DNA of 64,000 nt, from positions 11,120,601 to 11,184,600 of the forward strand of contig NC_092677.1 in NCBI RefSeq assembly GCF_964355755.1, given 5' to 3'. The DNA is from Antedon mediterranea. Lineage: Eukaryota > Echinodermata > Crinoidea > Comatulida > Antedonidae. The notes under the pieces were generated by a model. That model did not search any database, was not told the origin of the DNA, and saw nothing but the letters and a program-made list of their open reading frames with translations. Every line of letters begins with the position of its first letter. Position 1 is the stretch's first letter. This document shows positions 38,001 to 50,000 of this stretch, one piece after another. The position numbers and the translations under genes are program-made.

Positions 38001-41000
38001 CATCAGTAATCGAGTGTCCTACTTACAAACAGTTGAGAATGAACCGCACGGCTTTCTTGTGTCTTCCCTAAAGGCAATCAAACGAAGATTAACATTAATT
38101 TAAATATAATGATGAACAATTTGTTGATGTGGCGGGTCTGAGCACTTGAACTCTGACATGATGTACCAACAGTTCAGAGACTCTGAGAAAATTATAACAT
38201 TCCTGTCTCAATGGGAAACCTTTTCATTTTATTTTGCAGAGTCATAATAATCCTATATATTATGGGATTATAAAGCAAAAATAAATACTGTATATTATAA
38301 TGAAAATATCTTTACCTTGTATCCCAGAGAAAAATGTAGGTATCAACCGAGCATGTTGCTAACAGGTTACTTTCAAAGTGAGACCAATCCAGATCACTGA
38401 AACAAGGCAGACATTTGTATACATGTAAATAGGTATAGAAAAACAATTTTTCAGACGTTAACTGCATTTCAGATACATGTCTTGTGGTTTCATAATAGCC
38501 CTCTCACTGCTGTACCTACTGTATGCTAAGCAGCTGGGCAAAATTGATAATAGACAGAGCTTTAAAGTACCTTTATCAGGAAGAAAATAATTAAAATATG
38601 CCATGCAACACATTAAAAACAAATACTTTTGTTATGATAATATATTTTTTATTAATATAATTTATAATATTATTATTATATATTTTATATATTCTTCATA
38701 TATTTACAATATTACACAATCTTAATTATCAAGTGCATAATTACATTTTATTTATCAATTTGGCCAAAAAAATAACAAATAGCTTTATTGTGCCAAGGAG
38801 TGGCAAAAGAGGCAAAGCATTTTGTCTGTGTTTGTAGGTGTGCCACACAACTCTAAAGTTAAGCTCTGTCTATACTCTATCAAACTAGTTCAAATGTGAT
38901 ATGCTCAAATACGGTAGTGATATGACATCATCATGCACATCACATTTTTTGTCACGTAAAGTTTGATAGTGTAGATAGAGCTTTAGTTTTTATTTAAACA
39001 GATACAGATACAGATAACTTTTATTGTCCAAATAAACTGGAAATTGCATTTGCTCACTTATCACATAAAAATATCGTAACTTTTTTCATAGTTCTACGAA
39101 TATTAATAAAGTAGTTTCAGTTAAACAATATTGTCTTTAAAGCGTGGTTCCCACTAGCGACGCAACACAAGGACGTAACGCAACGCAAGTGAATTGACCA
39201 ATCACAAGCGATGGCTTATTCGCTTGTGATTGCTAACTATCTATAACTTCGCTTGTCATTGGTTAAAAACGCTTGCGTTGTGTTTACGTCCTTGCGTTAC
39301 GTTCTAGTGGGAACCAAGCTTTAGATATGCAATAGCAAAAGTCTATCAATTTCATTGACATAACCATTAGTTCAATTACAAAATGTCCAGAGTTGAAAAA
39401 TTTTGAAATGCAACACAAAACTGTACGCTTGTATATATATTAGTTACAATGACAGTCACTTTACAGAAGTAACAAATGTCTTTTTATTATTGCCTCTAAC
39501 TATAAGTGAATTCATAGTTCGCCGCCTGCTGGCTATTGTTTGTGCATAAACTGATGGCCTAGTCCATTTTAAACTTGGTGTAGTTACTTTACCAGCACTT
39601 TCCTCACAGCTTCTTGAGCGAATAAATCTTGTGTTATTTGTACTTACAAATGAATCTACCGATTGTTTTGGTGTATTTGCGAAATCGATTGCGGTCTTCG
39701 GCCTTTGCACAATATGTTTTGAACTGAAACGACTATCAAATTTTGACAGACTCATCTCCCATGGAGTTTTTGCTCTGTGTGCAAACAATTCAGTACCTTT
39801 ATTAACTAATGATTTGTTTTTTGCTCCATTAGTTAAATGTAATCGCTCAGTGTACGATTTTTTTGGCTTACGGAAGCGATCACCTTGCTGGGGTAGATTT
39901 AGCACAGTAGATCTGAAAGATCGCGGTTTAGTCAATCCTGGATCTGAGAGACTACGGAATCTAGATGACGGCAAGAAAGAAGTTTGGGAAAATACAGAGT
40001 TGTCAGAAGAAGTCGTTCCATCAACAGATGAAGAAGATGAATCATGATCATCAACATCATTTGAGAATAAATTATCAAAATTGTCTTTAATGTCAATAGA
40101 TTTTGATTGTTCAGACGTAGCGTTTACTTTATGTTGTCCAAAATCAGACTGTTTATCCAACATTGTAATATTTCTTGCGTATTTTCTACTGCTTACCCTT
40201 TCACCATAGAGAAAGCATGGCATTTTGGTATTTTCACAGTTCTGCAATTCTGATGATATATTTCCACTTGATAGCTTAATACGACTAATTTCTTCACCCA
40301 GCAATCGAAGCTCGTTGTTGGCAACGTGGATCATGTGACGCTCAGCTCGACCAAATAGTTTCATTTGCGCATCTAACCGATTTCCTTCAATAAAATTTAT
40401 GCGTGATGCTTTTTGGAGACGTTGCGATTTAAAGGCACCCTTTTTTGACATCATAAAAATGCTGTAAATTGGCTTGGATTATCCAGTGGTGACATCAAAA
40501 CAGACTGTGCTGGCAAGATAATTATTCTGATGATAGATCTACAGAACCAGTCCTCAAACTTCAATTATTCTATCAATTGCAGATTAATGATGTTTGATTC
40601 AGTACAACATATGACCAAGATATCTTGTTATATCTGTTGAGTAGTGCTGATTAATATAGAACAAATATTGAGCTTGTGGCTTATATAATGCTAATTTGAA
40701 ATGGATTCCTTTTACGAAAGTCCTCACTCAGTCTATCAATCTGCTTCTTTACCTTTACACTGCTAATGGGAAATTTTGTCAAGAACCACTTCTGTGAACT
40801 TTGTATATAGAAACAAAAGCCTTGAATTTGTTTAAAGTAATAATCTTGATTACGACACTCAATGCATACAGAATATTATAGTTGAATAAAAAGTAGCACC
40901 ATTATTACTTCTTTTTTTTTAGTATAAAAATAAGCTGGGAAATATCAAAACATTATTTCAAATGTAAGTACAGTTGTTCATCAAGTCCGAGAGAAAAATT

Positions 41001-44000
41001 GTAACAACTCAATGCAACTGTTTGTAGCTTGTGTATAAAATTAACAGTCAACATCCAATAAAAATCAAAGTAATACAGTGCGTTTTGTAAAAATTCTATT
41101 TAAAATTCTTGATCAAAATCAACATAAGACAGCTACAGACAAAAAATAATTCTTAAATAATACACATGTGATTAATTAGTAGATAACTTGTCAAACGCAT
41201 TTTCAGCAACTACAGGTGATGACTATAATCTTCACGAAAACAATATTCATCACATTTCCCTTTATTTACTTGAGCAGTAAAGCAACTCACATCCTACCAG
41301 AAATTTGTTCTGCAATATTTCATTGAAATCATCTTAGTCTATCATCAATAATTCTGATTGCAATTTAACTATTTTTCATATTGACGCGAAATATATGAGC
41401 CATCTGCCGAGGAAAACATACAATGAAAAACAATAATCCATACTTCCTTTAAAATGATTACGTCTTTTTTTTCCAGAATATTACAATTTTATAAATGGAA
41501 TATTTTCAAAAACAAATGTAATACTGTTGAATCAATCAAGTGTTATTTTTTTTGGGTGCAGATTTGAAACTTGTGAACTTTATACAATATCTAGTGAGAA
41601 AAATTGGCTGCAGTCAAGTTTAAGTGTTACGATTGTGTAATAAATCCTCATGTTTGTTTCTATATATAGTTGATATCAGAACACAACACATTCCAATTAT
41701 AACTGATATAACATTTTTGTTCAACAACTTAGCAATACATAGTTGGCCTTTCATACCATTTCAGACATATTAAAATGTCATAAATGTCTTGGCGTTGTGG
41801 TGTGCTTGAAGAAATCTCTAAGGTAAAATCATTTGCAACAAAGGTACTCATTAAACATCAGTTTTATTATAAGAATCTGTCATTTGTCAATGTAGGAACT
41901 AATTCCAAAATGTTCACAGGACTTGCTCCTAGCTCCATATGAAAATAATTTTTCTAATGCTCCTGCAACTAATTTGAATAAATACCATTGTCAGCAAGGA
42001 TGGCTTTTAAGTTTGAATCATATCTTGTCCTAAGCATTCATATCTTGTTAACTAATAATCAAGAAAGGCATTCCAAAAGAGTAACCATAATGAGTTTTTC
42101 CCCCCAAGAAAACGACCTCTCAGAAGTTAACATTAATCATCAAACAACCAATAAAACAATCTCCTTCAAATTCTTAGAAAGAAAACACAAAAATGCAGAT
42201 TAATTCTCCATAAAATCAGCAGCAACATATCCAACAAGTAAACAAATCTTCTTCCAATTTTTAGAAACAAATTGAATAAATTATTCAAACAAATTCTACT
42301 AAATCAGTAATCTCCAAATTAAAATACTTGTGTGTACTGTTAAATAAGATACTGGCAAATTCTCCATGAAATTAGTTTCAACTTTTTATATTTCCAGCAA
42401 GTAAACAGTTTATATAAATAAATAATATTTCAAACCAATTCTACTAATAATCAGCAATCTCCAAATTCAAGTGGAAGTATGTAAAAGTATCTCGTAGAAG
42501 TTTTCTAACTTGGAGATCTACAGTGTTAGGACTGTACAAACAGAGAAACTGAAACCGCTCTCCTGAGTCTAGTATGGTAAACCATTTGATAGTGTTTACT
42601 TTTATTGATAGTGTTTACATAGTATTATTCACCAAGACCTAAGATATACTATGTCAACAATGAATAATCACTGTATACAATCAATATTGTATTTTGATAA
42701 GATTTTGCTTAGATTTGAAGTTTTTACAATAAAGCTTTTAATATTCGTTTTTTTTGTTCTGCTGATAATTTTGGAGTAGTATTCTGAAATCTTCCTATTA
42801 GTAAGTTGTTTAGGAGTTTTCTGTTCAGAGTTAAAATCGTGTTTTGTTTCTTGTAATTATAACCATTGATTAACAACTTCTTCATTTAAAATGAATTAGT
42901 CTAAAGCTCTATCTACACTTTCAAACTATAGTTTGACAAATAAAAAATTAGATGTGCAAATATGGTAGTGATTCTTAAATATGCTAGTGATATGACATCA
43001 TTATGTCCATATATGGGCACATTTTTTTTGTCATATAAAGTTTGATAGTGTAGACAGAGCTTTAGTTAAAATAGCTACTACTACTGGACAGTATTGATAC
43101 ATTTTTAGCAAAGTTTAATTAAACTACGACTGCTCTTGTAGAGATGTATAAAAATATAGTTCTTAGAATGGAAATATTTATAACTAGAGTCTTTATCCTT
43201 TATTATTTTCTAGAATGCTACATACTGCTAAATATTTCAACTTTGGATTAATATAGGGCAATGGGCACAGAATAAACAAACTAAATCACTGCATAATGTG
43301 AGATTTACGACTTATAATTGGGGTGAATAAACAGCTATTAGAGAGGTATGGTATGGTGTGGTGTACTATAAATTTAGTTATATAAAAGATCAAATATAAA
43401 ATGTGTTACAATTACAGTGTGCAGTGTCCTTTAAAGGTTGATTAAACTAAATTCAGAATCTGCGTCAAAGTACTGTACTGTAGTGTACTAATTTTTTTTA
43501 AATTTTTTTTTATTTATTCAATTTCTGCCATATACATAACAAAGAAGACAAAACAATTATAAAAGGAGGCACAGAAAGACCAAACAGGTGCTAAACACCT
43601 ATGCTAGTTGGTCAACCCAGAACAGAGAAAAATAAATAAATTACGTTCTACAATAAAAGCATAGACAAGAAAGCGACCAACTACACACATTTTCAATATC
43701 AAAATTATTTAAAAAATAAATATTGAGATAATTAAGTAATTTGGTTTTAAAAGAACTAACAGAAATATTTAAGTTGCGGATTTCACTGGGTAAGTTATTT
43801 CAAATTCTGGTAACACGTGGGATGTATGATTGAAAAGAAGATTCAGTTCTGCAGCGACGAATATCAAAAAGAGTACCAACAGAAGAAGAGCTACGAGTAA
43901 CACGTTGTGGATTACGAATATTAAATAAATTTTCGGTATTAATTATATTGAAAATCTAATCAGTTTGATGCCAGGATGTACAACGCCCTCTCCGGACCAA

Positions 44001-47000
44001 CTGAGACAGATTATTAATATTGTTACTGGCTTTTATTTATACAGTGTCACAAGGTGTGGACTCATGCATTTCTGTTTTTTTTTCGTTGTTTTATACCATA
44101 TTAAGTCCATTCTATGTGTATGGCTTGTTATCTTTTCTTGTTGTCTTGTATACATATTTTTGACAATTATTTTGAGCAACAAAATTGAATAAATGAATCG
44201 GGGAATGAATAAATGACACAAACCATTCAAAGATGTACCTTAGCAATGCTATTGCTAGCATGTGACACTAAATAAAAAAACAAAACATCATACTACAAAG
44301 AACGACTTCACTAACATCTACAGTCGGTGCTCAAACTGATTGAAAATATAGTCTGTTACATCTTTTTTTTTCATTTCAAGTCACGGTTATGTTAACATTT
44401 CAAGTGTATTTAATTTTACTCTGTGTATATACACAATGTACGGAACGTGTGACATTTATTATGTGTTGTGTGTATTATAGGAACTATCCAAATCTTTAGT
44501 TTATCAAAACACTATTACAATGCATGTTCCGAGTAAACATACTATTGTGTAGATTCAACTGTCAATTGATTGACATACACATTTGAATGTTAAGTTTGAA
44601 AGATAACACTTCTAAATGTGAATTTCGCTGTGCTTAAGCGCCTTGTCAACAGCTCCTTAAAAAAACTAAACAAATGAATTATAGAGGGCAGTATTCAAAA
44701 ACAGTCTAATGATCAATTCAATTATAATGATAGTAGTAGTAGCCAAATTTTATGACATCAATAATTTTCTTGAACCAATACTTCAATGATTATTTATTAT
44801 GCAAAAATCTATTGTCAGATTTGTTTTTTACAATTTATTTAAAAACACTAATATTAATTATTATAAACAAATAAAAAAATGTACTATTGTTCATTATCAT
44901 TACCTTCACGAAACCATCCATTGGTACTTTAAAATGGTTCATTTGGACACCTAACCAGTCTCTTTGTTTTATTTTTAGTCTGTTCTACTGTTGTGTTGAA
45001 CACTTTTGCTAGATCAATTGTGTTAGGCTCAATATCCATAGAATCTGTAAAATATTTATTTAGCCAAAGACATTCTTTTTTTAAAATGGCGTCCATATGT
45101 AAATTGATGTATGACATTCTTCTGACTATTAGCATTTCCTTTATCTGAGCCATGTTTAAGTGAATAAAAGCTTGCTCCCATCCTTCTATCTAGATCCCTG
45201 CTGTAGGCTTTCAACTGGTATGGAATACTTTGTGGCTTTTTGCTGCCATTCCTTGAAAAAGGCCGTTCATCAGGATCACTTTCACCATAAGTGGAACTAT
45301 GCCTGTCGACGTCATAACCAACTTCAACCTCTTTACCCTCATTTCCAATATCACTTTTGACATCACTATCAGTGGAACGAATATTCTGTGGTGGAATATC
45401 TTCAAAAGCAGTACTGGAATCACGACTGTCCAATGGTTCTTCATCAGTCTTCTCCTTTGTATTTGTTCTTTGCATATTATTAAGAAGAATGTCTTCAGTG
45501 TCCTGCTCACCAAGTCTTAGTGAATCAACCTTAGATACAATAGATGGTAAAGTGTTTGATTGGTGTACATCCGCCTTCAGTAAATGTGGTAGTCTACGTT
45601 TATGAGAGGAAAGAGGTAGTGATGCATCATTGTCAGAGTTTCTATCACTGGTGTAAGAAGTCAGAGCTGGTTTAACATCAATATATTGTCCTTTGTCCGA
45701 TAAAGAATTAATACTGGTGGTATACAACACATTTTCTGGGTTAATATCTGAAGTTGAAAGATCATGTGGTGGATTTTCAATTGTTGTATCCCTGTCCAGA
45801 CCCTTATTTCGTTCTTCAACTGACATCATCAAAGCATGGCTTTTAAATTGTAAATTTGGTTTCTTTCTGGCTCCAGAGAATGGCACCAGCGAGTTAAAAT
45901 TATCTGAAAGACTTCTTTTGTCAAGAAGTTTGATCTTCCTCTTGCTTTCTTCTTTCTGTTTCTGATTCCTTCTGTCAGATTCTTTCTTCAAACGGCACAG
46001 CCAGATAAAACTAGTGCTGACAGCATAATACGAGCCAACCTTATTATCACCAGATATATCCTTGGAATTCTCTGATGTGGATTGATGATCTGCTGATGTG
46101 AACTCCTCCAAATCAGAAACTACTTTCCAATCTCTTCCAAAACAAGTTGGATTCATTTTCAACATTCTTGTACGGTCACCCTGCTTTTTTTCATTGGTCA
46201 TTTCCAAATCCTTTTGAAGATCATCTAACCAATCAGTGCATTTTAAGTAGAATTCTTTCACTGACCTTTGATGGTTTTTAAACTGTGATTTTTTAGCCTC
46301 TGCATTTTTTAAATGTGGTGATTCCACACGCTCAGTTTCCTGTTTTAAACTCTTGATCTTTCTATTACATTCGTGCAATTTTCGACTTTCTTGCTGCTTT
46401 AGAGCTTTGAGTTTCATTTCAAGTAGTTTAGATTCCTTATCGTTCAAATGACGCAGATTCGAAGTATCGTGAAACATGTTGTTGAAATTTTCGTTCTACA
46501 AAAAACTTCTAAAGTTCTAACTCCAGTTTCCTGCTGGATAGATCATAAATACTCAGAGACTATTATAAAATTGGTTAAAACAATAGTCAAAACCAATAAA
46601 TAGTTACCGAAGTTTATGATCGAAGATCGTCATTGGTCAATACAAAGTACCTGCAATCTAACATGGATTAATTCGGAAAAATGTTCAAAAATAACTTCAA
46701 CTAGATGAAAGTATCTTTCCAGGATGCAGACATTTTATATGAAGATGTTGAAATTGACATTTAGCTAAAAAACAGCAACCACCTTACAAATTCACATTAT
46801 GCCCCCTAACTGGCAAGGCTGGAATGCATATGATATCTTGTACGGTGGCCAAACGATGACCATTAAACTGATAACGCATTTTTAAGTAAATTTGAACATG
46901 CCTACAGTAGTACTACAAACTTGATAATGAGATAACTCAACTACACAGCACACTGAACAAACAACATACAAAGTTTCATAGAAAACAACATAGCTATTAA

Positions 47001-50000
47001 AAACCACTTTTAGAACTCTAAATGAATATTTAATGGCCATGTAAGCTTTCTCATGTAATACCTCATTCATCATATTTCTGTCATAGGCTTTAACAAATTG
47101 TAGGCTACTAGTTTCAAACATAAGCAACTGAAGTATATTGAACACACAGCCTTATCGTTGCTGAAGCCCACTATGTTTTAGAAATTATTTATTTCCAGAT
47201 AACCGTACTTGAACTATTGCCCTTAGTACATCATAGAGGTCATCAGTTATGGTATCTTTTCAATCAAAGTAGGACAAATTATTTTCAATTCTTATCAAAA
47301 GCCAAAATATTTATTTAGTAAATGGTTTGATTTTATTCATTGTAGGAGAGCATCCTTAATAAGAGAGCAGGAGAAACGTGCTCCCTCATTTTGACAGCTA
47401 AAATTAATTTATGAACTACTTTTTGATAATAATTTTGACATATAATATAATTATTGGATACGCCTCTGGACAGTCATTGTAAATACAACTATAAATTGAT
47501 CCCCAGATTTTTGTGATTTTGAACTGACTTCAATTTTAATTTTGAGTTTAATAATAGTACCCTTTTCACATTTGTATAAAAATGTTTACAAGTTGTAACC
47601 AGATTTGATCTCCCGATTTATTACACGTTTTCATACATGTATACGCAAACCATGAGAAATCTTGGGAGAAAACACAGTAATTGCTCACTAATTGATTCCT
47701 ATGATTGGTCACTTTAATACCAGGGCAATACATGCATGTGCAGTAACATCTTGGAACAAAAAAACAGGCCTGCTGTGTGTTTTTCTCCAGAGATTTTCCA
47801 CAAAAGTATCTTCACACTATGCAAACCTGTTTACAGCTTGTTAGAGGTTGTGAAAGGGTATAAGATGAAGTGTTTTTATAGTTAATTTATAAATATTTGT
47901 AGGTACCACAACATATGTATCTAGAATGATGTTCGGAATTTCTGAACAATATTTATATATATATAAAATATTTCGTTTAATATCACACTTGTTAAAATCA
48001 AATTTAGGACAGTGTTTTGGGAATTTATTTTCTTACCTTATTGCTCTGTTATGACCCCTTAAAGAACTGCTTAGTCTCCAATCTCCTTCTTGTATCGTAT
48101 ATATATCACCAGTTTCATTTGCCTGAGGAAATTATAAATCATTGTCAAAGTAGTCCTACAGTTCTATTTAAAGCTCAGGTACAGGCATGGATTTTAATAT
48201 AATATCTGGTTAAAGTACATAAATCAAATATGTGTAACAAAAATTATGACAAAAAACATGAATTTCCTTTCAAATTTGGCAAAATTCTGCTATAAAAGCC
48301 AGGCAGATGTTTCAGAGGTAGTTTAACCAATGTAATACCGTAAACGGTGACTTCTTAGAAAGTGAAAAAAGTTGGTGGGTATACAAAAAAGAATAAGGAT
48401 TTTACTGTGTATTTTGAACTATTCCCCAACTGATAAGTTGTGTGGCACAATCAAGAATCACAAAAGTTATGAAACATAAGCGAAATTATATATCGATAAA
48501 TATTAGAAATGTATGATAAATAGAAATGTTTTGCCTGCATCTGTCAAACACAAATTATAGTGCTCAAAACTAATATTTATACTGTTGCTGTTGCAACACA
48601 ACAGCCTCGATGTTTTATGCATAAATAAAAATCAAGAGAAATTATGAATTGGAATTAGTAAATTACAAGTATAATATTATATTACGACTGCCACCATTTG
48701 AATAAAATTGATTAAGTCTAGTCTCCAACTTTACTCTCACTTACAGCAATTGCAAATTGGTTTGGTAAGTGATTATTCCATTGTACAACGCTCACATCCC
48801 ATTTGAAGTTACTCTCGCGTTTTAAATTAACCACAGACTTCTGGTCCAAGTCAATAATACGCATGAACCTCCGACTGAAGGAGAAAAAAACAATTTCAAT
48901 TGTAAGTATGTCTGTGTATGTATTGATAAATATTAAAGATATATTGCACTCCAAAGCATGAACAATTTTAAATAGGTTCATTATTTTGTAGTTTTTAATT
49001 CACCTTTAACAGAAAAAAAAAATTCACTTTATAAAACAGACGAAATTAAACAGTTGTAAAATCCTTTTTCCTTTGTTAAATTACAGTTTATGGAAAGTAT
49101 TAAAACAAATTTTAGGTCAAATTTATTTATTAATTATTAATTTACAATTGACAACCAAGAGCATAAATCTTACCAAAAAATAAAATGATACTTACCCTGC
49201 TAAAACGGCAAGCTTGCCAGTGCAATCAAGACCCATGGCAGAGGCCTTCAAGTGAAATAAAAAGTCAGTGTGTAGGACATAATAAAATGTAATTATAAAT
49301 TATAAGTAGGCCTAGGCCTAGTAGGCGGTTAAATTAGCCACAAACGCAAAAAAAAGAAGAAAATCAAACTTGCATTAATTATATGCAACAGTGAGAAAAT
49401 GTACTTACTAGCCTGCCTGGGTAGCCCTAGGGCTAGGCTAGGCCAACCTTAGTAGGGCCTGTTTTGTTTGGTCACCTAGGTAGGGGTCCAGGACCGCGAC
49501 AGAACGAGAACGGATGCGGACCCTCCAAAGAAATTGCATTTTATTTGTCAGGCATTTGTATGATTTGTTTTTATTTTTTTGAATGCGCCTTGAGCACTCT
49601 TGAGTGGTATGTGCGCTATAAAAATCCTGTTATTATTATTATTATTATTATTCTCTATTCGTAAATGGCCTAGGCCTAGCCTATCTATATACTAGCCTCT
49701 ATTGCATGCTCTTTCACAGACAGTGTTACACCACCCAGCCAGAAGGCTAGCTAGGCCTAGCCTCTCTACTTTAAGGCTAGGGCCTATAGCCTATACTATT
49801 ATAGCCTGGGCCTAGGCTCTAGCCTACTACTAGTACTAGTACTAGGCCTAGGTAGGGCCTACTAGGCCTAGCTAGGCCTACTTTTTAGCTAGGCTAGCTA
49901 GGGCCTAGGCCTAGGCCTAAATAGGACCTACTAGCCTAGGTGGGAATCCGCCTAGGTAGCCTAGGCGGATGGCCCTACTAGTAGGCTAGCTTATTAATAT

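Noticed and set aside
39631-40047. Plus-strand ORF of 138 codons
   Set aside because: Antisense shadow of the longer 332-codon minus frame; its composition follows from that frame.
45299-45965. Several plus-strand ORFs of 70-90 codons
   Set aside because: All are complements of the 473-codon minus ORF.
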